Shown here: positions 28,129 through 37,140 of the stretch, in pieces
Position numbering within the stretch: position 1 is the stretch's first letter
How the letters are laid out: each line of letters begins with the position of its first letter
Source of the DNA: Streptomyces fildesensis
Lineage (GTDB): Bacteria; Actinomycetota; Actinomycetes; Streptomycetales; Streptomycetaceae
Assembly: GCF_016107395.1 (NCBI RefSeq)
Contig: NZ_JAAIKO010000030.1
Span: forward strand, 1 to 64,000
DNA length: 64,000 nt
Reading direction: 5' to 3'
The notes under the pieces: generated by a model
The model's input: the letters and a program-made list of their open reading frames with translations, nothing else
The model's database searches: none
What the model was told of the DNA's origin: nothing
Position numbers and translations under genes: made by a program

Positions 28129-28746
28129 TCAGGCCGTCGGAGCCGAGGAGACCAGGACGAACTCGTTGTAGGGGAAGATCTTCCCGGCCGCGCGGGGGAA
28201 CGGGAAGGAGTACGTGCGCTTCGTGGTCAGACCCGCCTCGTCGGCGTAGGCCCGCAGCTCCTCGAAGCCGACGAAGCGCACATGCGTGGCGTCCGTGCGG
28301 TAGCCGGCCTCCTGCGGGGTGATGAGCACCACCGAGCCGCCGGGCTTGAGGTACGGCAGGTACTGGGCGAGCAGACCGGACGCGACGTCCTCGTCCAGGT
28401 GCTCCAGCACGTGCGCGCAGAGCAGGCTGTCGAACGAACCGGGCCCGCAGTCCGCGGCCTCGGCCAGCTCCTCCGGGGTGTACGCGGTCAGACCGCGCTC
28501 ACGGGCGGTCGCCACCGACGTCGGGTTGTGGTCCACACCCACGCTGTCCGGACCGCAGTTCTGCAGGTTCCGGCCCAGTCCGCAGCCGATGTCGAGCACC
28601 CGGCCCAGCTTCAGGCGGCGCAGGTTCCAGCGGTACGGGGCCTGCGTGGGAAGCAGCCGCTTGATGCCGGCCTTTTCCAGGGTCGCCAGACGCTCGGTGT
28701 AGTTGGCGTCGGCGGTGCTCTTACGGTCCTGCGAGGTGTCGGACAT
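28129..28746 (-). CDS. Class I SAM-dependent methyltransferase
   Basis: A 205-residue methyltransferase (Methyltransf_11/23 type). Motif I is VLDIGCGLGRNL (about 50-61), followed by VGVDHNP and FDSLLCAHVLEHLDEDVA, typical of ubiquinone/menaquinone- or sugar-type enzymes. The C terminus (FPYNEFVLVSS) is conserved in enzymes linked to surface polysaccharide clusters. ATG at 28746. It is the last gene before a wall-polymer-like cluster on the same strand, but a 302-base gap with a transposon-end relic separates them. Confidence 0.85.
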   Translation of the reverse strand: MSDTSQDRKSTADANYTERLATLEKAGIKRLLPTQAPYRWNLRRLKLGRVLDIGCGLGRNLQNCGPDSVGVDHNPTSVATARERGLTAYTPEELAEAADCGPGSFDSLLCAHVLEHLDEDVASGLLAQYLPYLKPGGSVVLITPQEAGYRTDATHVRFVGFEELRAYADEAGLTTKRTYSFPFPRAAGKIFPYNEFVLVSSAPTA

Positions 28747-29048
28747 CAGCCGGAGTAGCTTTCTCTGGGATGAACGGGAAGAACGCTGGGTGACGAGAGG
28801 CCGGGCCCGGCCCGGGGACCGGCGGCGGGCGACCCTGTCTGAGCCGACCTGGACGGGAGGCACTCTTCTTGAATCCTCCCCCAGCCGAAGCAGGGGGATT
28901 CCTGGCTCACGCTGCTCGGTCGCTCAGCGAACAATCGAGTCTGACGCGATCAACACCAGCCGGGGTGAAACCAGCCCGGTTTACGTGAACGCTAGCAGCG
29001 CGGAGAACGCAAATACCAGGGCCGTCCGGCACGGTGGCCGGCGGGCTC
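28747..29048. other. 302-base gap with an IS200/IS605-type end relic
   Basis: The gap lies upstream of the methyltransferase and downstream of the 1201-residue glycosyltransferase gene, both leftward. The only structure I can support is the hairpin at 28869-28901, described separately. No intact small gene was found here. Confidence 0.6.
28869..28901 (-). mobile_element. Solo IS200/IS605-family right-end-like hairpin (remnant)
   Basis: Read on the minus strand the element runs GAATCCCCC - ten-base loop - GGGGGAGGATTC and then AA. This is the familiar 3'-end hairpin of IS200/IS605-type elements (the end of the TnpB-associated omega RNA), including the TTCAA cleavage-site-like end at 28869-28873 (plus strand TTGAA). 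No tnpA or tnpB is nearby, and I could not find an opposite end, so it is a solo or decayed end. Confidence 0.45.
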
Positions 29049-32000
29049 TCACCCTTGATCGGAAAACAGCAGGTCAGCGACCCGGGAGGCGGCCGAGCCG
29101 TCGTCCAGGGGGCAGAAAGCGGTGTGGAAACGGGCATAGCTCTCCGCACTGCGCCGGATGACGGAGTCCAGATCGCGCAACGCGCCGATCAGGTCGTCGG
29201 TGCTGCGCAGCAGCGGGCCGGGCGCCTGGGCCTCGAAATCGAGGTAGAAACCGCGGACGGTGTCCCGGTAGTGGTCCAGGTCCGGCGTGAGGAACAGCAT
29301 GGGGCGCCCGGTGTTGGCGAAGTCGGCCATCACGGACGAGTAGTCGGTGACGAGCACGTCCGCGATCAGCAGCAGCTCGGCGAGATCCGGGTAGCCGGAC
29401 ACATCGCGGGCGAAACCGCCGCCGTTGACCGGCACCCGGTCCGCGACCAGCGGATGGGCGCGCACCAGGAGCACGTGGTCGGCGGCGAGCGCCGACTCGG
29501 CGGCGGCGAGGTCCAGGGCCAGGTCCAGCCGGTAGTGCCGGTCGTCGTACGCCCGGTCGTCGCGCTGGGTGGGGGCGTACAGGACGACCCGCTTGTCCGC
29601 CGGGAGACCGAGCTGGGTGCGGACCTCCTCGGCGAGCTTGTCCCGGTCGTCGGCGAAGAGCAGATCGGTGCGCGGCAGCCCGGTCTCGACGACCTCACCG
29701 TCGTAACCGAGCGCCTGGCGCAGCAGCGGGGTGCTGTACGGGTTCGGGGAGATCAGTACGTCCCACTGGTGGCCGCGCAGGGGCTGCGGCCACAGGTGGG
29801 CGAGGTCGGCGCACAGGGTGCCGGCCAGGTCCTGGCCGATGCGTTTGACGGGGGTGCCGTGCCAGGTCTGGACGACCCGCTGGCCCTCGCGCCGCTCGAA
29901 CCAGGCGGGCAGGTGGGTGTTGGTGACCAGATGACGGCTGCGGGCGAGCGCCTCGTGCCACGCCGCGCTGCCATGGGTGACGGCGCGCACGGTGGGCGGC
30001 AGCTGCACACGGGCGTCGCCGACCACCCACAGGTGGTCCAGGGCGGCGCCGCGGCGCACCAGCTCCTCGTGCACGGCGCGCGGCGAGTCGGAGTACTGGC
30101 GCCCGTCGAAGCTGCTGTACAGCACGGTGTCGCGCAGCGTACGGGCGCGGGCCTGCGGATAGTGCCGCTCGCGCAGCAGGCGGCCGCGGTACGGGCCGCG
30201 GTCCTCCGGCGCCACGGTGGGACCGGCGTCCAGGAACAGCTGGTCGTGGCAGCGGCGGTCCAGCGTGAGGGCCCGGTCGGCGTCCGGCAGCTGCGTCGGG
30301 ACCGGGAGCGGGAGAGGAAGCGACGGGAACGCGCAGGGGGCCACGTGGACGGGGGTCTCGCCGGTGACGTCGGTGTTCTCCGCGCTGCCGGTGCGCAGGT
30401 GGAGGTACCAGTGCCCCTCGGTCGGCGCGGCCTCCGCGGGCCGGACGGTCACGCTGAAACGGTCCCCGTCCGCGGTGACCGGGAAGGCTGCCTCCGCCCG
30501 GTGGGTGCCGTGCCGCAGCACCAGTTCGGCTCCCTCGGGGGTCCTGGCCGGCAGTTCGCCCTCGATGAGCAGCGAACCGTCCGCCTGCAGTCCCACCTGG
30601 TCGGCCACGGCGCGGAGCGTACGGTCCCGCAGCTCCAGGTCGCCGGCGGCGGTGACCCCGAGGACCAGCTCACGGTGGAGCCCGCCGAGCAGGGGGTCGG
30701 TGCCGAGCGCGTACCGGCCGGGCGACAGCGACGGGCCGACGGCGATCCGGGTCGACCCGTCGGCCAGGGTGAAGGCGACGTCCCAGGTCGCGCTCGCCCC
30801 GGGGGAGGCGCCCGCCGGGCCGTCGGTGCCGCTGCCGGTCCCGTCGGCGGGGGCTGGAGTGGTGGCGGTGGCGCGGGCGGTCGCCAGGTCGGCGAGGGAG
30901 AACCGGGCGGTGACGACGCTTCCGGGCTTTCCGGCGGAGCCGGCCGGCCGGCAGACGGCGGGGTATTCGAGGAACGCCCCGGAGGCGCGGTGGGTCAGGA
31001 GCAGGGTCCGCGGCTGCTCCGTGCCGCTGTTGACGGCGAGCACTTCGACGGTGTCGTCGTCCACTGCGTGGTGGCCGGTCAGCCGGACCTCGACCGGTTC
31101 GACCGACAGCCGCAGCCGGCCGTCCTCGAAGCAGGGGACGAGGCGCAGCCCGTCGCCCAGCGGATGCGGCACCGGTGAGGCGCCGGAGCCGGTGTCCCCG
31201 GCGTGCACCTCGGTGGTCCTGACGACGCCGGAGGTCGCCACGGTGACGCCCAGCCGCCACCGGCCCGCGGTCCACCGGCCGCCGCGCCGCAGCCGCTTGG
31301 GGTCGACGGTGATCTCGAAGCCGGACCAGTCGTAGCAGTGCTGCTCCTGCCGCGAGGCGTCCGTGGCCTCCGGGACCGGCACGGTACGCAGCGGGACCAG
31401 GAGTTTGCGGCGGCCCGACGTCAGGACCGCGGTCTTGAGCGACCTGCGCTTCGCGGAGGCGTCCAGGTTCTGGATGTACGCATAGCCCCTGAGGACGAGC
31501 TTGCCGTCCTGCCAGCGCGTTTCCAGCAGGCGGGACCGTACGGGGAGGTCGGCCGCGGAGAGCGCGGCCACGTCGTACGGCAGCCGGATCGTGCCACCGG
31601 CGCGCGCGCCGTCGGGGATCTCGGCGCGCCTGCGGAGCGGGGGGCCCGCGACGGTGAAGCCGGCGTGGTTGCGCTCCTCGTGCGCGAGCGCGGCGAGCAG
31701 GTCGTCGAGCCGGCCCTCGCGGATGAGGTGGCACGTGATCCGCAGCCCGACCGGGAGTTCCCCGTGGAGGGAGGGGTCGACGCGGGCGAGGAAGTCCCGG
31801 GCGCGGTCCATGAAGACCTCGCGGTACTCGGGGCCTGCCATCGGCAGCGCCCCGGCGCAGTCCAGCAGGTCACCGGAGAGGATGGAACGGTCGTACTCCC
31901 GCTTGAGCGCCTCCCGCTTGTGCGTTGGCGTCGACGCTGACATGGACGTCGACGTGCCGGCGAGGAAACGGCTGACGCCGTCGACGGCCGCGAAGCGGTC

Positions 32001-32654
32001 CCGCAGGTCCTGGACGTCGGTGCGGCGGCGGTTCGCCGGGCGGGGGTGGGGCTGGTGCCGGTCGCGCTCGCGCTCGGGCAGGACGTCGACGGCCTCGGCG
32101 AGGAAGTGCGCGGGGATCGTGACCGCGCCGTCCTCGTGGCGGACGTCTTCGGGGAACGTGAGGGCGTGGCGGTCCCAGAAGGTGCGGCGGAACACCTTGT
32201 TCGTCGCCGAACGGTCCGCGAGGAGGGCGCCGTCCCGGGTGATGTGGGTGGTGGTCGCCGTGGTCGTGACTTGTGCGGCGGCGGTGGTGGCGAGGTCCGC
32301 GCCCGAGCGGTCCAGCCGGGTCACCAGCTTTTCGTACGTGCGGGGCGGGAGGGTGTCGTCACCGTCGAGGAAGGCCAGGTACGTGGTGCGGGGATCCGCC
32401 TGCCTGGCGCCCGCGTTGCGGGCGTGACCGACGCCCCGTGCGTCCGGCCGCGCGGCTCGTACCAGCCGGAAGCGCCGGTCGTTCGCGGCGAACCGCCGCG
32501 CGATCTCCGGGGCATGGTCCGCGTCCCCGTCCGTGACGTCGACCATCACCACATCGAGTGCGTCCAGCGTCTGTTCCGCGACCGACCGGAGGCATTCCTC
32601 CAGGTGCTGCTCGACGTTGTGGACGGGGACGACGACGGTCAGTCGGGGCGTCAT
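29049..32654 (-). CDS. Bifunctional glycosyltransferase 2 / CDP-glycerol glycerophosphotransferase, long form
   Basis: A 1201-residue fusion. A GT2 domain (about 1-230; RLTVVVPVHNVEQHLEECLRS, FLDGDD) is followed by a central region of about 550 residues with beta-rich segments (LRGYAYIQNLDAS and other repeats). The C-terminal TagB/TagF-type domain (about 800-1190) contains WHGTPVKRIG and LVTDYSSVMADFANTGRP. Such enzymes build glycerol-phosphate-containing wall polymers at the cytoplasmic membrane face. The ATG at 32654 starts directly at the GT2 domain. It is paired with the shorter fusion at 33837-36110; the order suggests one wall-polymer pathway. Confidence 0.88.
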   Translation of the reverse strand: MTPRLTVVVPVHNVEQHLEECLRSVAEQTLDALDVVMVDVTDGDADHAPEIARRFAANDRRFRLVRAARPDARGVGHARNAGARQADPRTTYLAFLDGDDTLPPRTYEKLVTRLDRSGADLATTAAAQVTTTATTTHITRDGALLADRSATNKVFRRTFWDRHALTFPEDVRHEDGAVTIPAHFLAEAVDVLPERERDRHQPHPRPANRRRTDVQDLRDRFAAVDGVSRFLAGTSTSMSASTPTHKREALKREYDRSILSGDLLDCAGALPMAGPEYREVFMDRARDFLARVDPSLHGELPVGLRITCHLIREGRLDDLLAALAHEERNHAGFTVAGPPLRRRAEIPDGARAGGTIRLPYDVAALSAADLPVRSRLLETRWQDGKLVLRGYAYIQNLDASAKRRSLKTAVLTSGRRKLLVPLRTVPVPEATDASRQEQHCYDWSGFEITVDPKRLRRGGRWTAGRWRLGVTVATSGVVRTTEVHAGDTGSGASPVPHPLGDGLRLVPCFEDGRLRLSVEPVEVRLTGHHAVDDDTVEVLAVNSGTEQPRTLLLTHRASGAFLEYPAVCRPAGSAGKPGSVVTARFSLADLATARATATTPAPADGTGSGTDGPAGASPGASATWDVAFTLADGSTRIAVGPSLSPGRYALGTDPLLGGLHRELVLGVTAAGDLELRDRTLRAVADQVGLQADGSLLIEGELPARTPEGAELVLRHGTHRAEAAFPVTADGDRFSVTVRPAEAAPTEGHWYLHLRTGSAENTDVTGETPVHVAPCAFPSLPLPLPVPTQLPDADRALTLDRRCHDQLFLDAGPTVAPEDRGPYRGRLLRERHYPQARARTLRDTVLYSSFDGRQYSDSPRAVHEELVRRGAALDHLWVVGDARVQLPPTVRAVTHGSAAWHEALARSRHLVTNTHLPAWFERREGQRVVQTWHGTPVKRIGQDLAGTLCADLAHLWPQPLRGHQWDVLISPNPYSTPLLRQALGYDGEVVETGLPRTDLLFADDRDKLAEEVRTQLGLPADKRVVLYAPTQRDDRAYDDRHYRLDLALDLAAAESALAADHVLLVRAHPLVADRVPVNGGGFARDVSGYPDLAELLLIADVLVTDYSSVMADFANTGRPMLFLTPDLDHYRDTVRGFYLDFEAQAPGPLLRSTDDLIGALRDLDSVIRRSAESYARFHTAFCPLDDGSAASRVADLLFSDQG

Positions 32655-32709
32655 ACGGCGGCTCGGGCCTTTCCGGGTGCGGGTGCCGGGGCCGGGCTCT
32701 CCGGCGCGG

Positions 32710-32770
32710 GGTCCGAAATCGTGTATGTGTGGGCCTGGCGGCCCACACATACACGGCAGCATTTCGGACC
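32710..32770. repeat. 61-base imperfect palindrome
   Basis: Outer arms GGTCCGAAAT (32710-32719) / ATTTCGGACC (32761-32770) and inner arms of 16 bp (32720-32735 with 32740-32755, core GTGTATGTGTGGGCC) fold with a four-base loop and a single five-base bulge. It lies 56 bases upstream of the 1201-residue glycosyltransferase start and 132 bases after the next gene's stop. It may be a terminator of the upstream methyltransferase gene or a regulatory hairpin. There is no T run. Confidence 0.85.
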
Positions 32771-32901
32771 CCCGCGCCTACGACCCCGTCCCCTCCCGTC
32801 GCCGGGCCTGCTCGACCCGGCGTGGCGATCTGGTCGACACAGCGTAGCTGTTCCATCGCCCAACGTAGTCGCCCGGAAAGTGGTGTTGCCCTCCCCGCTC
32901 G

Positions 32902-33825
32902 TCAGCCGCGGCGGCTCACCACTGCCTTCGTGATGAACGGCGGCAGCACGTTCACCGCGAAGCGCCGCAGCGGGGAGCGGCGGCGCTTCGCGGGTGCGGG
33001 CGCCACGGTTGCCGGTGCCGGGCTGACCGCGGGGGCCGCCGGGGTCTTGGTGGTGGCCTGGTGGCGGGAGGCGGGCTGGGCCGGCAGGGCCGCCTTCCGT
33101 CCGTTGATGCGGATGAGCTGTTCGCCGGCGACGCTCTGCACCTCGTGCCAGAGGTCCTCACGGGTCTCCAGCCAGGTCAGCAGCTCGGCGCGCACGGCCG
33201 CCGGGTCGCCCCAGGTGCCGTAGAGCTTCCGCTCGGTGATGCAGATGACGTGCAGTCCGCCGGTGGTCACGGCCTGCCAGGCCGCGGCGGCGACGCCGGG
33301 GCAGTGCTCGGCGCGGAAGTCGTCGAGGACGACCACGCCGTGCGCCTTCAGCAGGTCCCGGGCATCGGTGATGTCCGCGTGGACGTGCTCGTAGAGGTGC
33401 GAGGCGTCGATGTGGACGAACCGGCAGCTGTCGGCGGTGACATGGTCGGGCACCACCGAGGACAGGCCCTGCACGACCGTCGGCAGCTCCTCGTGGAAGG
33501 AGAGGTAGTTCGCCTCGAACGCCCGCCGGGTGAGCGTGGAGTACGACCTGGCCATCTCCGCGCTGTTGTCGGTGTCCTCGGCGGGCGCGTCGAACAGGTC
33601 GCAGACGGTGAAGCGCTCTCCCTCACGTCGGTAGGAGCCCGTGAAGATGGCGCTCTTGCCCATGTACACGCCCACTTCGAGCAGATCGCCCGGTTCGGTG
33701 CGCTCCTGCTGACGGCTGAGCAGCCAGTCGAAGAGCAGCTGGTCGGCCGGGAAGAACCAGCCCTTCACCTCGGCCAGTTCGGTGGGGGTGGGGAGCTGCT
33801 CGGTGGGCTTGGTGGGGGCTTCCAT
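32902..33825 (-). CDS. Class I SAM-dependent methyltransferase (Methyltransf_24 type)
   Basis: A 307-residue methyltransferase. Motif I is LLEVGVYMGKSAIFTGSY (about 42-59), with FVHIDASHLYEHVHADITDA and GVVVLDDF further on, typical of Methyltransf_24 / macrocin-O-methyltransferase-like enzymes found in surface-polymer clusters. The C terminus (about 245-307) is Ala/Pro-rich and basic. ATG at 33825 is 11 bases after the upstream glycosyltransferase stop, so the two are probably one operon. Likely role: methylation of a sugar or polymer end; not provable here. Confidence 0.86.
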   Translation of the reverse strand: MEAPTKPTEQLPTPTELAEVKGWFFPADQLLFDWLLSRQQERTEPGDLLEVGVYMGKSAIFTGSYRREGERFTVCDLFDAPAEDTDNSAEMARSYSTLTRRAFEANYLSFHEELPTVVQGLSSVVPDHVTADSCRFVHIDASHLYEHVHADITDARDLLKAHGVVVLDDFRAEHCPGVAAAAWQAVTTGGLHVICITERKLYGTWGDPAAVRAELLTWLETREDLWHEVQSVAGEQLIRINGRKAALPAQPASRHQATTKTPAAPAVSPAPATVAPAPAKRRRSPLRRFAVNVLPPFITKAVVSRRG

Positions 33826-33836
33826 GGGTGTTCCGT

Positions 33837-36110
33837 TCAGCTGGGCGCGAGTGAGGCGGAGAGGGTTCCGGTGTGCGGGCGGCTGGACAGCGCGCGCACA
33901 TGGCCGGGGGCGGGCGCCGGGCGGCGGTCCTGGAGCGGGATCACCGACGGGAGGGTGTCCCCGCGGTTCTCCAGGAACAGCCGGCGGACGACGCGCTCCG
34001 CGGCGTATCCGTCGTCGTACGGGCAGAAGCGTTCGCGGAAGGCGGCGCGCAGCTGGGCCGAGCGGGGCCCGCGCCAGGCGTCGGTCGCGAGGATGTCGAT
34101 CAACTCGTCCTCGCTGCGCGCGAGGAGGCCGGGCGGGTGCGCGGTGATGTCGAAGTAGGCTCCGCGCGAGGCACGGTAGACCTCCCAGTCCTCGGCATGG
34201 ATGACGATCGGCCGGTCGAGATTGGCGTAGTCGAACATCAGCGACGAGTAGTCGGTCAGCAGCACGTCCGAGGCCAGGCACAGCTGTTCGACGGACGGGT
34301 GCCGGGACACATCGAGGAAGGCCGGCTGTCCGGCAGCGTGCTGGGCGCCGGTGTCGTAGAGGTGATGTGTGCGCATCAGGACCGTGAATCCGGGGCCAAG
34401 TTCGCGGGCGATCCTTTCCACGTCGAGATCGGCGTGGAATCCGGCGCGGTAGTCGCGGTGGGTGGGTGCGTACAGCACGGCCGTGGAGTCGCGCGGAATG
34501 CCCAGTTCGGCGCGGATGCGCAGCACGTCGTCGGTGGTGGCGCGCTGGTAGACGTCGTTGCGGGGCTGGCCGTACTCCAGGGTGGTGAAGCCGGACGGGT
34601 AGGCGCGTTCCCAGGTGAGGCTCGAGTGCCGGCTGGACGACAGGTTGTAGTCCCAGAGGTCCGCCTGGGCGAGGACCTGTGCGAAGTCCGTCGACCTCGC
34701 GGCGGCCGGGAAGTCCCGCAGGTCCAGGCCCATGTGCTTGAGCGGGGTGCCGTGGTGCGTCTGGAGGGTGAGCTGGCCGGCGCGCTTGGCGTAGCGGGGG
34801 TGCAGGTCGTCGTTGGTGACCAGGTACTTGGCCCGGGCCATTGCCGTCCAGAACGCGGCCGAGCCCGGCTGCAGGCGGCGTACGCCGGGCGGCAGGGTGT
34901 GGGCGTGCTCGGGGGTGGTGACCCAGGCGGTGCGGATGTGCGGCGCCAGCTCGCGCAGCCGGGTCTCGATCGCGGCCGGGTTGCAGACGTAGCCCCGGTC
35001 CCCGTACGCGGAGAAGACCGCCAGTTCCTGGTCGAGGGCGCGGCGCCGCTGCAGGCGGTAGTGCAGCCGCAGCGCCGCCTCGCGGATCCGGCCGTACCGG
35101 GCGGCGACCCGGGCCTGCGCCCGCAGCCGTGTCCGGTGGACGCCGCCGAGCGCCTGGAAGGCGCGGCGGGCCCCGAGGCGCACCAGGAGGTAGCGCAGCC
35201 CCGCCTGGCCGAACGGGGTGGGGGCGCGGAAGGCCCGCGGGCGGTGCCGGCGGTAGTAGGCGCGGCACCGCTTGAAGTAGTCGGCGCGCGATGAACGCGG
35301 CAGCCGGTCGGGGGAGTTGTAGACGGTGGTGAGGTGGTCGAGCATCCGGCGGAAGAGGGCCGGCCGCCAGTGCTCCAGCCGGGGATGGCTGTCGAGGAAG
35401 GCGAAGACCCGGTCGTACTGCTTGAAGATGTCGAAGTGCCGGCGGCTGGTGGTGCCGAGGACGGTGCCGCGGCGGCGCTGCCGGTAGCGGACGCACACCT
35501 GGTCCAGGACGGCGATGGTGCCGGCGGCCAGCAGCGCCGGGTACGTCCACGCGGTGGCCTCGTAGTAGCCGGGCGGGAAGGTGAGGTCCACCCGCTCGGC
35601 GAACTCCCGGCGGTAGGCCTTGTTCCAGACGACGGTGAGGAGCTGGAGCAGTTCCGGGCGGTCACCGAGGGTGAACGTCTCCGGCCCGGTCTGGCTCAGG
35701 TGTCCGGCCAGGCCGTTGCGCCGCGCCTCGCCGTTCCAGTAGGTGCGCTCGTAGTCGAAGACGAGGATGTCGGGGCCGCCGGTCTCCTTGAGGCGGTCCG
35801 TGATCGCCAGCAGGGAGCCGGGGGCGAGGCTGTCGTCGGCGTCGAGGAAGAGCAGGTAGTCGCCGGTGGCGCGGATCAGCCCGGCGTTGCGGGCGTGGCC
35901 GGGGCCGACGTTCTCGGGGAGGTGGATGGCGGTGATCCGGCGGTCGCGGCCGGCGAACTCGTCGATGATCTCGCCGCTGCCGTCCGGGGAGCCGTCGTTC
36001 ACCACGATCAGCTCGAAGTCGGTGAAGGACTGGGTCGTTACGGATTCCAGGCAGGCGTGCAGATAGGCCTGAACCTTGTAGGCGGGAACGATGACGCTGA
36101 ACCGGGGCAA
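33837..36110 (-). CDS. Bifunctional glycosyltransferase 2 / CDP-glycerol glycerophosphotransferase
   Basis: A 757-residue fusion. GT2 domain (about 1-230): FSVIVPAYKVQAYLHACLES, LENVGPGHARNAG-like motif and LFLDADDS. Glyphos_transf domain (about 380-720): LQTHHGTPLKHMG and LLTDYSSLMFDYANLDRPI. It should add glycosyl and glycerol-phosphate units to a teichoic-acid-like polymer. The start is TTG at 36110; no in-frame ATG or GTG lies upstream and the GT2 motif begins at residue 4, so TTG is needed. No good Shine-Dalgarno is present, and a 10-bp hairpin lies just upstream. Confidence 0.88.
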   Translation of the reverse strand: MPRFSVIVPAYKVQAYLHACLESVTTQSFTDFELIVVNDGSPDGSGEIIDEFAGRDRRITAIHLPENVGPGHARNAGLIRATGDYLLFLDADDSLAPGSLLAITDRLKETGGPDILVFDYERTYWNGEARRNGLAGHLSQTGPETFTLGDRPELLQLLTVVWNKAYRREFAERVDLTFPPGYYEATAWTYPALLAAGTIAVLDQVCVRYRQRRRGTVLGTTSRRHFDIFKQYDRVFAFLDSHPRLEHWRPALFRRMLDHLTTVYNSPDRLPRSSRADYFKRCRAYYRRHRPRAFRAPTPFGQAGLRYLLVRLGARRAFQALGGVHRTRLRAQARVAARYGRIREAALRLHYRLQRRRALDQELAVFSAYGDRGYVCNPAAIETRLRELAPHIRTAWVTTPEHAHTLPPGVRRLQPGSAAFWTAMARAKYLVTNDDLHPRYAKRAGQLTLQTHHGTPLKHMGLDLRDFPAAARSTDFAQVLAQADLWDYNLSSSRHSSLTWERAYPSGFTTLEYGQPRNDVYQRATTDDVLRIRAELGIPRDSTAVLYAPTHRDYRAGFHADLDVERIARELGPGFTVLMRTHHLYDTGAQHAAGQPAFLDVSRHPSVEQLCLASDVLLTDYSSLMFDYANLDRPIVIHAEDWEVYRASRGAYFDITAHPPGLLARSEDELIDILATDAWRGPRSAQLRAAFRERFCPYDDGYAAERVVRRLFLENRGDTLPSVIPLQDRRPAPAPGHVRALSSRPHTGTLSASLAPS

Positions 36111-36127
36111 GGGACATCCAGGTGTTG

Positions 36128-36156
36128 ACGCGGGCGCTGTGGACGGGCGCCCGCGT
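36128..36156 (-). promoter_or_regulatory. Hairpin just upstream of a TTG-started gene
   Basis: ACGCGGGCGC (36128-36137) pairs perfectly with GCGCCCGCGT (36147-36156). It lies 17 bases from the TTG start at 36110 of the wall-polymer gene on the minus strand. It could control translation or mark the mRNA start. The gap to the next gene (36111-36288) shows nothing else clear. Confidence 0.45.
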
Positions 36157-36288
36157 ACACACGAGGATTGCTCGGTTATCGGATGAACAATGACGTACGC
36201 GGCCTGTGCCCGTTATATGGGGCGCAACGTCGCGGAGAGTGATCTGGTTACGGCGTCCAGGGGTGAGCTTCCCGCGGGTGGGCGCGGG

Positions 36289-37140
36289 CTACTTCACGGC
36301 GCCGGCCATCACCCCCGAGACGAACTGCCGCTGGAAGGCGAAGAACACCACGAGCGGGATGACCATGGACACGAACGCGCCCGGCGCGAGGATGTCGATG
36401 TTGCTGCCGAACTGCCTGACCTGCTGCTGCAGCGCGACGGTGATCGGCTGCGAGTCGCTGTCGGCGAAGATCAGCGCCACCAGCATGTCGTTCCACACCC
36501 ACAGGAACTGGAAGATGCCCAATGAGGCGATGGCGGGGCCGCCCAGCGGCATGATCACGGTGGTGAAGAGCCGCAGCTCGCCGGCTCCGTCCAGCCGCGC
36601 AGCCTCCAGCAGTTCGCGCGGGATCTCGGCGAAGAAGTTCCGCAGTAGGAAGATCGCGAACGGCAGGCCGAAGGCGGTGTGGAAGAGCACGACGCCGGTG
36701 ATGTCGCCGAAGATGCCGATCTTCCCGAAGAGCTGGGCGACCGGGATCAGCGCCACCTGGATGGGGACCACCAGCAGGCCCACCACGGCCAGGAACCACC
36801 AGTCGCGGCCCCGGAAGTCCATCCACGCGAACGCGTAGCCGGCCAGCGAGCCGATGACGACGACGAGCAGCGTGGTGGGGACGGTGATCAGGATGGTGTT
36901 GACCAGCGAGTTGACGACGGTGTCGTTGCTGAGCAGCGACTTGTAGTTGGAGACGGTGAGCTGGGAGGGGGCGCTGAGGACCTTCCACCAGCCGGACGCC
37001 GCGATGTCCGTGGGGTCGCGCAAGGAGGACAGCAGCAGACCGATGGTCGGCAGCAGCCAGAAGAGCGCGACCACGATGAGGAAGACGCGTACCGCGCCTC
37101 CGCTGACCCAGGAGGCGAGTTTCGCCGCGATCGCGCTCAT
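36289..37140 (-). CDS. Carbohydrate ABC transporter permease (MalG-like)
   Basis: A 283-residue permease with six predicted membrane helices. The EAA loop (LLEAARLDGAGELRLFTTVIMP, about 190-211) contacts the ATPase. The C terminus (RQFVSGVMAGAVK) is typical of CUT1 MalG-type subunits. The ATG at 37140 overlaps the stop of the upstream permease gene. It pairs with that permease and the lipoprotein. No ATPase gene is present; in Streptomyces such importers share the multi-use ATPase MsiK. The sugar is unknown. Confidence 0.93.
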   Translation of the reverse strand: MSAIAAKLASWVSGGAVRVFLIVVALFWLLPTIGLLLSSLRDPTDIAASGWWKVLSAPSQLTVSNYKSLLSNDTVVNSLVNTILITVPTTLLVVVIGSLAGYAFAWMDFRGRDWWFLAVVGLLVVPIQVALIPVAQLFGKIGIFGDITGVVLFHTAFGLPFAIFLLRNFFAEIPRELLEAARLDGAGELRLFTTVIMPLGGPAIASLGIFQFLWVWNDMLVALIFADSDSQPITVALQQQVRQFGSNIDILAPGAFVSMVIPLVVFFAFQRQFVSGVMAGAVK

